NCBI GenBank assembly: GCA_036937835.1 | Contig: CM072864.1 | Span: forward strand, 23,706,501-23,770,500 | Direction: 5' to 3' | From: Pampus argenteus | Taxonomy: Eukaryota; Chordata; Actinopteri; Scombriformes; Stromateidae | DNA length: 64,000 nucleotides | Part shown: positions 9,766 to 20,561 of the stretch, in pieces | How positions within the stretch are numbered: position 1 is the stretch's first letter | How the letters are laid out: each line of letters starts with the position of its first letter | Program-made: the position numbers and the translations under genes | The notes under the pieces: generated by a model | Seen by the model: only the letters and a program-made list of their open reading frames with translations | Databases searched by the model: none | What the model was told of the DNA's origin: nothing

Positions 9766-10441
9766 TCAATCAAAACCATGTTTGCCATCAACAAGTAACT
9801 GATTTCTAATGATTAGGACCAAAAAACTCACTTCTGAGAGCTTCCTGCAGCTTTTACTGTAACATTTGTAAAAATTGCTTTCTCTGAGGCCAAAACTGAC
9901 AACTACAGTTTTTCTTAAACAAGGAGCAATATTTTCAATCAAAACCATGTTTGCCATCAACAAGTAACTGATTTCTAATGATTAGGACCAAAAAACTCAC
10001 TTCTGAGAGCTTCCTGCAGCTTTTACTGTAACATTTGTAAAAATAGCTTTCTCTCAGGCCAAAACTGACAACTACAGTTTTTCTTAAACAAGGAGCAATG
10101 TTTTCAATCAAAACCATGTTTGCCATCAACAAGTAACTGATTTCTAATGATTAGGACCAAAAAACTCACTTCTGAGAGCTTCCTGCAGCTTTCACTGTAA
10201 CATTTGTAAAAATAGCTTTCTCTCAGGCCAAAACTGACAACTACAGTTTTTCTTAAACAAGGAGCAATATTTTCAATCAAAACCATGTTTGCCATCAACA
10301 AGTAACTGATTTCTAATGATTAGGACCAAAAAACTCACTTCTGAGAGCTTCCTGCAGCTTTTACTGTAACATTTGTAAAAATAGCTTTCTCTCAGGCCAA
10401 AACTGACAACTACAGTTTTTCTTAAACAAGGAGCAATATTT

Positions 10442-11476
10442 TCAATCAAAACCATGTTTGCCATCAACAAGTAACTGATTTCTAATGATTAGGACCAAAA
10501 AACTCACTTCTGAGAGCTTATTGCAGCTTTTACTGTAACATTTGTAAAAATAGCTTTCTCTCAGGCCAAAACTGACAACTACAGTTTTTCTTAAACAAGG
10601 AGCAATATTTTCAATCAAAACCATGTTTGCCATCAACAAGTAACTGATTTCTAATGATTAGGACCAACACACTCACTTCTGAGAGCTTCCTGCAGCTTTT
10701 ACTTTAACATTTGTAAAAAGTTGCTTTGTCTGGGCGAGAGAAGGCCAAAACTGACAACTACAGTTTTTCTTAAACAAGGAGCAATATTTTCAATCAAAAC
10801 CATGTTTGCCATCAACAAGTAACTGATTTTGAATGATTAGGACCAAAAAACTCACTTCTGAGAGCTTCCTGCAGCTTTTACTGTAACATTTGTTAAAAAA
10901 TAGCTTTCTCTGGGCAAGAGAAGTCCAACACTGACAACTACAGTTTTTCTTAAACAAGGAGCAATATTTTCAATCAAAACCATGTTTGCCATCAACAAGT
11001 AACTGATTTCTAATGATTAGGACCAAAAAACTCACTTCTGAGAGCTTCCTGCAGCTTTTACTGTAACATTAGTAAAAATAGCTTTCTCTCAGGCCAAAAC
11101 TGACAACTACAGTTTTTCTTAAACAAGGAGCAATATTTTCAATCAAAACCATGTTTACCATCAACAAGTAACTGATTTCTAATGATTAGGACCAAAAAAC
11201 TCACTTCTGAGAGCTTCCTGCAGCTTTTACTGTAACATTAGTAAAAATAGCTTTCTCTCAGGCCAAAACTGACAACTACAGTTTTTCTTAAACAAGGAGC
11301 AATATTTTCAATCAAAACCATGTTTACCATCAACAAGTAACTGATTTCTAATGATTAGGACCAAAAAACTCACTTCTGAGAGCTTCCTGCAGCTTTTACT
11401 GTAACATTTGTAAAAATTGCTTTCTCTGAGGCCAAAACTGACAACTACAGTTTTTCTTAAACAAGGAGCAATATTT
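10442..11476. repeat. 1,035-bp six-monomer tandem block, copy 1
   Basis: Units at 10442 (CTTATTGC), 10611 (179 bp, CAACACAC, ACTTTAAC, AAAAAGTTGC), 10790 (180), 10970 (ATTAGT), 11139 (TTTACC/ATTAGT) and 11308 (TTTACC/ATTGC). AAAAAGTTGC occurs only here and in copy 2; core relatives read AAAAATTGC. Confidence 0.9.
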
Positions 11477-12511
11477 TCAATCAAAACCATGTTTGCCATC
11501 AACAAGTAACTGATTTCTAATGATTAGGACCAAAAAACTCACTTCTGAGAGCTTATTGCAGCTTTTACTGTAACATTTGTAAAAATAGCTTTCTCTCAGG
11601 CCAAAACTGACAACTACAGTTTTTCTTAAACAAGGAGCAATATTTTCAATCAAAACCATGTTTGCCATCAACAAGTAACTGATTTCTAATGATTAGGACC
11701 AACACACTCACTTCTGAGAGCTTCCTGCAGCTTTTACTTTAACATTTGTAAAAAGTTGCTTTGTCTGGGCGAGAGAAGGCCAAAACTGACAACTACAGTT
11801 TTTCTTAAACAAGGAGCAATATTTTCAATCAAAACCATGTTTGCCATCAACAAGTAACTGATTTTGAATGATTAGGACCAAAAAACTCACTTCTGAGAGC
11901 TTCCTGCAGCTTTTACTGTAACATTTGTTAAAAAATAGCTTTCTCTGGGCAAGAGAAGTCCAACACTGACAACTACAGTTTTTCTTAAACAAGGAGCAAT
12001 ATTTTCAATCAAAACCATGTTTGCCATCAACAAGTAACTGATTTCTAATGATTAGGACCAAAAAACTCACTTCTGAGAGCTTCCTGCAGCTTTTACTGTA
12101 ACATTAGTAAAAATAGCTTTCTCTCAGGCCAAAACTGACAACTACAGTTTTTCTTAAACAAGGAGCAATATTTTCAATCAAAACCATGTTTACCATCAAC
12201 AAGTAACTGATTTCTAATGATTAGGACCAAAAAACTCACTTCTGAGAGCTTCCTGCAGCTTTTACTGTAACATTAGTAAAAATAGCTTTCTCTCAGGCCA
12301 AAACTGACAACTACAGTTTTTCTTAAACAAGGAGCAATATTTTCAATCAAAACCATGTTTACCATCAACAAGTAACTGATTTCTAATGATTAGGACCAAA
12401 AAACTCACTTCTGAGAGCCTTCTGCAGCTTTTACTGTAACATTTGTAAAAATAGCTTTCTCTGAGGCCAAAACTGACAACTACAGTTTTTCTTAAACAAG
12501 GAGCAATATTT
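11477..12511. repeat. 1,035-bp six-monomer tandem block, copy 2
   Basis: Units at 11477, 11646, 11825, 12005, 12174 and 12343 repeat the preceding order at +1,035 bp. The last unit differs: CCTTCTGC instead of TCCTGC, and ATAGC joined to CTGAGG instead of ATTGC, so it looks like a hybrid or converted unit. Confidence 0.88.
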
Positions 12512-14728
12512 TCAATCAAAACCATGTTTGCCATCAACAAGTAACTGATTTCTAATGATTAGGACCAAAAAACTCACTTCTGAGAGCTTCCTGCAGCTTT
12601 CACTGTAACATTTGTAAAAATAGCTTTCTCTCAGGCCAAAACTGACAACTACAGTTTTTCTTAAACAAGGAGCAATATTTTCAATCAAAACCATGTTTGC
12701 CATCAACAAGTAACTGATTTCTAATGATTAGGACCAAAAAACTCACTTCTGAGAGCTTCCTGCACCTTTTACTGTAACATTTGTAAAAATAGCTTTCTCT
12801 CAGGCCAAAACTGACAACTACAGTTTTTCTTAAACAAGGAGCAATATTTTCAATCAAAACCATGTCTGCCATCAACAAGTAACTGATTTCTAATGATTAG
12901 GACCAAAAAACTCACTTCTGAGAGCTTATTGCAGCTTTTACTGTAACATTTGTAAAAATAGCTTTCTCTCAGGCCAAAACTCACAACTACAGTTTTTCTT
13001 AAACAAGGAGCAATATTTTCAATCAAAACCATGTTTGCCATCAACAAGTAACTGATTTCTAATGATTAGGACCAACACACTCACTTCTGAGAGCTTCCTG
13101 CAGCTTTTACTGTAACATTTGTAAAAATTGCTTTCTCTGAGGCCAAAACTGACAACTACAGTTTTTCTTAAACAAGGAGTAACATTTTCAATCAAAACCA
13201 TGTTTGCCATCAACAAGTAACTGATTTCTAATGATTAGGACCAAAAAACTCACTTCTGAGAGCTTCCTGCAGCTTTTACTGTAACATTTGTAAAAACAGC
13301 TTTCTCTCAGGCCAAAACTGACAACTACAGTTTTTCTTAAACAAGGAGCAATATTTTCAATCAAAACCATGTTTGCCATCAACAAGTAACTGATTTCTAA
13401 TGATTAGGACCAAAAAACTCACTTCTGAGAGCTTCCTGCAGCTTTTACTGTAACATTTGTAAAAATAGCTTTCTCTCAGGCCAAAACTGACAACTACAGT
13501 TTTTCTTAAACAAGGAGCAATATTTTCAATCAAAACCATGTTTACCATCAACAAGTAACTAATTTCTAATGATTAGGACCAAAAAACTCACTTCTGAGAG
13601 CTTCCTGCAGCTTTTACTGTAACATTTGTAAAAATTGCTTTCTCTGAGGCCAAAACTGACAACTACAGTTTTTCTTAAACAAGGAGTAACATTTTCAATC
13701 AAAACCATGTTTGCCATCAACAAGAAACTGATTTCTAATGATTAGGACCAAAAAACTCACTTCTGAGAGCTTCCTGCAGCTTTTACTGTAACATTTGTAA
13801 AAACAGCTTTCTCTCAGGCCAAAACTGACAACTACAGTTTTTCTTAAACAAGGAGCAATATTTTCAATCAAAACCATGTTTGCCATCAACAAGTAACTGA
13901 TTTCTAATGATTAGGACCAAAAAACTCACTTCTGAGAGCTTCCTGCAGCTTTTACTGTAACATTTGTAAAAATAGCTTTCTCTCAGGCCAAAACTGACAA
14001 CTACAGTTTTTCTTAAACAAGGAGCAATATTTTCAATCAAAACCATGTTTACCATCAACAAGTAACTAATTTCTAATGATTAGGACCAAAAAACTCACTT
14101 CTGAGAGCTTCCTGCAGCTTTTACTGTAACATTTGTAAAAATTGCTTTCTCTGAGGCCAAAACTGACAACTACAGTTTTTCTTAAACAAGGAGCAATATT
14201 TTCAATCAAAACCATGTTTGCCATCAACAAGTAACTGATTTCTAATGATTAGGACCAAAACACTCACTTCTGAGAGCTTCCTGCAGCTTTTACTGTAACA
14301 TTTGTAAAAATAGCTTTGTCTGGGCGAGAGAAGGCCAAAACTGACAACTACAGTTTTTCTTAAACAAGGAGCAATATTTTCAATCAAAACCATGTTTGCA
14401 ATCAACAAGTAACTGATTTTGAATGATTAGGACCAAAAAACTCACTTCTGAGAGCTTCCTGCAGCTTTTACTGTAACATTTGTTAAAAAATAGCTTTCTC
14501 TGGGCAAGAGAAGGCCAACACTGACAACTACAGTTTTTCTTAAACAAGGAGCAATATTTTCAATCAAAACCATGTTTGCCATCAACAAGTAACTGATTTC
14601 TAATGATTAGGACCAAAAAACTCACTTCTGAGAGCTTCCTGCAGCTTTTACTGTAACATTTGTAAAAATTGCTTTCTCTGAGGCCAAAACTGACAACTAC
14701 AGTTTTTCTTAAACAAGGAGCAATATTT
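11825..14728. repeat. 2.9-kb segmental copy of 3424-6327 (offset 8,401 bp)
   Basis: Unit order and private variants match 3424-6327 at exactly +8,401 bp: TCTGCC/CTTATTGC/AACTCAC (12850), CAACACAC with GAGTAACATT (13019), the doubled 507-bp block (13188 and 13695), AAAACACTC (14202), TTTGCAATC (14380) and AAGACC at the end. A few private changes (TGCACC near 12762, CCTTCTGC near 12418) show limited divergence since duplication. Confidence 0.9.
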
Positions 14729-14906
14729 TCAATCAAGACCATGTTTGCCATCAACAAGTAACTGATTTCCAATGATTAGGACCAAAAAACTCACTTCTGA
14801 GAGCTTCCTGCGGCTTTTACTGTAACATTTGTAAAAATAGCTTTCTCTGGGCGAGAGAAGGCCAAAACTGACAACTACAGTTTTTCTTAAACAAGGAGCA
14901 ATATTT
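14729..14906. repeat. Junction (hybrid) monomer, 178 bp
   Basis: The 5' half copies the unit at 6328 (AAGACC, TTTCCAATG, insert) but the 3' end has CTTAAAC rather than CCTCAAAC. After it the homology offset changes from +8,401 to +7,366 bp. It also has CTGCGGC, which destroys the PstI site. This is the recombination joint between two duplicated segments. Confidence 0.8.
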
Positions 14907-16271
14907 TCAATCAAAACCATGTTTACCATCAACAAGTAACTGATTTCTAATGATTAGGACCAAAAAACTCACTTCTGAGAGCTTCCTGCAGCTTTTACTG
15001 TAACATTTGTAAAAATTGCTTTCTCTGAGGCCAAAACTGACAACTACAGTTTTTCTTAAACAAGGAGCAATATTTTCAATCAAAACCATGTTTGCCATCA
15101 ACAAGTAACTGATTTCTAATGATTAGGACAAAAAAACTCACTTCTGAGAGCTTCCTGCAGCTTTTACTGTAACATTTGTAAAAATAGCTTTCTCTCAGGC
15201 CAAAACTGACAACTACAGTTTTTCTTAAACAAGGAGCAATATTTTCATTCAAAACCATGTTTATCATCAACAAGTAAGTGATTTCTAATTAATTAGGACC
15301 AAAAAACTCACTTCTGAGAGCTTCCTGCAGCTTTTACTGTAACATTTGTAAAAAATAGCTTTGTCTGAGGCCAAAACTGACAACTACAGTTTTTCTTAAA
15401 CAAGGAGCAATATTTTCAATCAAAACCATGTTTGCCATCAACAAGTAACTGATTTTGAATGATTAGGACCAAAAAACTCACTTCTGAGAGCTTCCTGCAG
15501 CTTTTACTGTAACATTTGTTAAAAAATAGCTTTCTCTGGGCAAGAGAAGGCCAACACTGACAACTACAGTTTTTCTTAAACAAGGAGCAATGTTTTCAAT
15601 CAAAACTATGTTTGCCATCAACAAGTAACTGATTTCTAATGATTAGGACCAAAAAACTCACTTCTGAGAGCTTCCTGCTGCTTTTACTGTAACATTTGTA
15701 AAAATAGCTTTCTCTCAGGCCAAAACTGACAACTACAGTTTTTCTTAAACAAAGAGCTATATTTTCAATCAAAACCATGTTTGCCATCAACAAGTAACTG
15801 ATTTCTAATGATTAGGACCAAAAAACTCACTTCTGAGAGCTTCCTGCAGCTTTTACTGTAACATTTGTAAAAATTGCTTTCTCTGAGGCCAAAACTGACA
15901 ACTACAGTTTTTCTTAAACAAGGAGCAATATTTTCAATCAAAACCATGTTTGCCATCAACAAGTAACTGATTTCTAATGATTAGGACCAAAAAACTCACT
16001 TCTGAGAGCTTCCTGCAGCTTTTACTGTAACATTTGTAAAAATAGCTTTCTCTCAGGCCAAAACTGACAACTACAGTTTTTCTTAAACAAGGAGCAATGT
16101 TTTCAATCAAAACCATGTTTGCCATCAACAAGTAACTGATTTCTAATGATTAGGACCAAAAAACTCACTTCTGAGAGCTTCCTGCAGCTTTTACTGTAAC
16201 ATTTGTAAAAATAGCTTTCTCTGAGGCCAAAACTGACAACTACAGTTTTTCTTAAACAAGGAGCAATATTT
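14907..16271. repeat. Segmental copy of 7541-8736, containing 1,196-bp tandem block copy 1
   Basis: 14907-16101 matches 7541-8735 at +7,366 bp. Units 15076, 15245 (171), 15416 (180), 15596 (CTATG/CTGCTGC), 15765, 15934 and 16103 form seven monomers that repeat from 16272. Unit 16103 is a hybrid: it has ATAGC of one type joined to CTGAGG of another, which marks the breakpoint that generated the tandem duplication. Confidence 0.88.
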
Positions 16272-19200
16272 TCAATCAAAACCATGTTTGCCATCAACAA
16301 GTAACTGATTTCTAATGATTAGGACAAAAAAACTCACTTCTGAGAGCTTCCTGCAGCTTTTACTGTAACATTTGTAAAAATAGCTTTCTCTCAGGCCAAA
16401 ACTGACAACTACAGTTTTTCTTAAACAAGGAGCAATATTTTCATTCAAAACCATGTTTATCATCAACAAGTAAGTGATTTCTAATTAATTAGGACCAAAA
16501 AACTCACTTCTGAGAGCTTCCTGCAGCTTTTACTGTAACATTTGTAAAAAATAGCTTTGTCTGAGGCCAAAACTGACAACTACAGTTTTTCTTAAACAAG
16601 GAGCAATATTTTCAATCAAAACCATGTTTGCCATCAACAAGTAACTGATTTTGAATGATTAGGACCAAAAAACTCACTTCTGAGAGCTTCCTGCAGCTTT
16701 TACTGTAACATTTGTTAAAAAATAGCTTTCTCTGGGCAAGAGAAGGCCAACACTGACAACTACAGTTTTTCTTAAACAAGGAGCAATGTTTTCAATCAAA
16801 ACTATGTTTGCCATCAACAAGTAACTGATTTCTAATGATTAGGACCAAAAAACTCACTTCTGAGAGCTTCCTGCTGCTTTTACTGTAACATTTGTAAAAA
16901 TAGCTTTCTCTCAGGCCAAAACTGACAACTACAGTTTTTCTTAAACAAAGAGCTATATTTTCAATCAAAACCATGTTTGCCATCAACAAGTAACTGATTT
17001 CTAATGATTAGGACCAAAAAACTCACTTCTGAGAGCTTCCTGCAGCTTTTACTGTAACATTTGTAAAAATTGCTTTCTCTGAGGCCAAAACTGACAACTA
17101 CAGTTTTTCTTAAACAAGGAGCAATATTTTCAATCAAAACCATGTTTGCCATCAACAAGTAACTGATTTCTAATGATTAGGACCAAAAAACTCATTCTGA
17201 GAGCTTCCTGCAGCTTTTACTGTAACATTTGTAAAAATAGCTTTCTCTCAGGCCAAAACTGACAACTACAGTTTTTCTTAAACAAGGAGCAATGTTTTCA
17301 ATCAAAACCATGTTTGCCATCAACAAGTAACTGATTTCTAATGATTAGGACCAAAAAACTCACTTCTGAGAGCTTCCTGCAGCTTTTACTGTAACATTTG
17401 TAAAAATAGCTTTCTCTCAGGCCAAAACTGACAACTACAGTTTTTCTTAAACAAGGAGCAATATTTTCATTCAAAACCATGTTTATCATCAACAAGTAAG
17501 TGATTTCTAATGATTAGGACCAAAAAACTCACTTCTGAGAGCTTCCTGCAGCTTTTACTGTAACATTTGTAAAAAATAGCTTTCTCTCAGGCCAAAACTG
17601 ACAACTACAGTTTTTCTTAAACAAGGAGCAATATTTTCAATCAAAACCATGTTTGCCATCAACAAGTAACTGATTTTGAATGATTAGGACCAAAAAACTC
17701 ACTTCTGAGAGCTTCCTGCAGCTTTTACTGTAACATTTGTTAAAAAATAGCTTTCTCTGGGCAAGAGAAGGCCAACACTGACAACTACAGTTTTTCTTAA
17801 ACAAGGAGCAATATTTTCAATCAAAACCATGTTTGCCATCAACAAGTAACTGATTTCTAATGATTAGGACCAAAAAACTCACTTCTGAGAGCTTCCTGCA
17901 GCTTTTACTGTAACATTTGTAAAAAATAGCTTTCTCTCAGGCCAAAACTGACAACTACAGTTTTTCTTAAACAAGGAGCAATATTTTCAATCAAAACCAT
18001 GTTTGCCATCAACAAGTAACTGATTTCTAATGATTAGGACCAAAAAACTCACGTCTGAGAGCTTCCTGCAGCTTTTACTGTAACATTTGTAAAAAATAGC
18101 TTTCTCTCATGCCAAAACTGACAACTACAGTTTTTCTTAAACAAAGAGCTATATTTTCAATCAAAACCATGTTTGCCATCAACAAGTAACTGATTTCTAA
18201 TGATTAGGACCAAAAAACTCACTTCTGAGAGCTTCCTGCAGCTTTTACTGTAACATTTGTAAAAATTGCTTTCTCTGAGGCCAAAACTGACAACTACAGT
18301 TTTTCTTAAACAAGGAGCAATATTTTCAATCAAAACCATGTTTGCCATCAACAAGTAACTGATTTCTAATGATTAGGACCAAAAAACTCACTTCTGAGAG
18401 CTTCCTGCAGCTTTTACTGTAACATTTGTAAAAATAGCTTTCTCTCAGGCCAAAACTGACAACTACAGTTTTTCTTAAACAAGGAGCAATGTTTTCAATC
18501 AAAACCATGTTTGCCATCAACAAGTAACTGATTTCTAATGATTAGGACCAAAAAACTCACTTCTGAGAGCTTCCTGCAGCTTTCACTGTAACATTTGTAA
18601 AAATAGCTTTCTCTCAGGCCAAAACTGACAACTACAGTTTTTCTTAAACAAGGAGCAATATTTTCAATCAAAACCATGTTTGCCATCAACAAGTAACTGA
18701 TTTCTAATGATTAGGACCAAAAAACTCACTTCTGAGAGCTTCCTGCAGCTTTTACTGTAACATTTGTAAAAATAGCTTTCTCTCAGGCCAAAACTGACAA
18801 CTACAGTTTTTCTTAAACAAGGAGCAATATTTTCAATCAAAACCATGTTTGCCATCAACAAGTAACTGATTTCTAATGATTAGGACCAAAAAACTCACTT
18901 CTGAGAGCTTATTGCAGCTTTTACTGTAACATTTGTAAAAATAGCTTTCTCTCAGGCCAAAACTGACAACTACAGTTTTTCTTAAACAAGGAGCAATATT
19001 TTCAATCAAAACCATGTTTGCCATCAACAAGTAACTGATTTCTAATGATTAGGACCAACACACTCACTTCTGAGAGCTTCCTGCAGCTTTTACTTTAACA
19101 TTTGTAAAAATTGCTTTGTCTGGGCGAGAGAAGGCCAAAACTGACAACTACAGTTTTTCTTAAACAAGGAGCAATATTTTCAATCAAAACCATGTTTGCC

Positions 19201-20561
19201 ATCAACAAGTAACTGATTTCTAATGATTAGGACCAAAAAACTCACTTCTGAGAGCTTCCTGCAGCTTTTACTGTAACATTTGTAAAAATAGCTTTCTCTC
19301 ATGCCAAAACTGACAACTACAGTTTTTCTTAAACAAAGAGCTATATTTTCAATCAAAACCATGTTTGCCATCAACAAGTAACTGATTTCTAATGATTAGG
19401 ACCAAAAAACTCACTTCTGAGAGCTTCCTGCAGCTTTTACTGTAACATTTGTAAAAATTGCTTTCTCTGAGGCCAAAACTGACAACTACAGTTTTTCTTA
19501 AACAAGGAGCAATATTTTCAATCAAAACCATGTTTGCCATCAACAAGTAACTGATTTCTAATGATTAGGACCAAAACACTCACTTCTGAGAGCTTCCTGC
19601 AGCTTTTACTGTAACATTTGTAAAAATAGCTTTGTCTGGGCGAGAGAAGGCCAAAACTGACAACTACAGTTTTTCTTAAACAAGGAGCAATATTTTCAAT
19701 CAAAACCATGTTTGCAATCAACAAGTAACTGATTTTGAATGATTAGGACCAAAAAACTCACTTCTGAGAGCTTCCTGCAGCTTTTACTGTAACATTTGTT
19801 AAAAAATAGCTTTCTCTGGGCAAGAGAAGGCCAACACTGACAACTACAGTTTTTCTTAAACAAGGAGCAATATTTTCAATCAAAACCATGTTTGCCATCA
19901 ACAAGTAACTGATTTCTAATGATTAGGACCAAAAAACTCACTTCTGAGAGCTTCCTGCAGCTTTTACTGTAACATTTGTAAAAATTGCTTTCTCTGAGGC
20001 CAAAACTGACAACTACAGTTTTTCTTAAACAAGGAGCAATATTTTCAATCAAGACCATGTTTGCCATCAACAAGTAACTGATTTCCAATGATTAGGACCA
20101 AAAAACTCACTTCTGAGAGCTTCCTGCAGCTTTTACTGTAACATTTGTAAAAATAGCTTTCTCTGGGCGAGAGAAGGCCAAAACTGACAACTACAGTTTT
20201 TCCTCAAACAAGGAGCAATATTTTCAATCAAAACCATGTTTGCCATCAACAAGTAACTGATTTCTAATGATTAGGACCAAAAAACTCACTTCTGAGAGCT
20301 TCCTGCAGCTTTTATTGTAACATTTGTAAAAATAGCTTTCTCTCAGGCCAAAACTGACAACTACAGTTTTTCTTAAACAAGGAGCAATATTTTCAATCAA
20401 AACCATGTTTACCATCAACAAGTAACTGATTTCTAATGATTAGGACCAAAAAACTCACTTCTGAGAGCTTCCTGCAGCTTTTACTGTAACATTTGTAAAA
20501 ATTGCTTTCTCTGAGGCCAAAACTGACAACTACAGTTTTTCTTAAACAAGGAGCAATATTT
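16272..20561. repeat. Core higher-order repeat, copy 1: 4,290 bp, 25 monomers
   Basis: Starts at the GACAAAAAAAC unit followed by the 171-bp TTTATC/TAATTAATTA unit (16441). Then 180 (16612), CTATG/CTGCTGC (16792), ATTGC, a 168-bp unit (17130), standard, hybrid TTTATC 170 (17467), 180, 170, CACGTCTG (17987), ATTGC, standard, TTTCACTG, standard, CTTATTGC, CAACACAC (19002), CATGCC (19180), ATTGC, AAAACACTC (19518), TTTGCAATC (19696), standard/ATTGC, AAGACC (20045), TTTATTG, TTTACC. Units 16272-17466 are also copy 2 of the 1,196-bp tandem block (1,195 bp here because of the 1-bp loss at 17130). Confidence 0.87.

Larger units (their letters stand above)
7541..10441. repeat. 17-monomer segment, source-like block for core and right side
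   Basis: Units start at 7541, 7710, 7879 (171), 8050 (180), 8230 (CTATG/CTGCTGC), 8399, 8568, 8737, 8906 (TTTATC, 170), 9076 (TGTGCC, 170), 9246 (180), 9426 (170), 9596 (CACGTCTG/CATGCC, 170), 9766, 9935, 10104 (TTTCACTG) and 10273. 7541-8735 matches 14907-16101 at +7,366 bp. 8230-10441 matches 57837-60048 at +49,607 bp. It holds the parental TTTATC/TGTGCC pair that is fused into one hybrid in most core copies. Confidence 0.88.
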
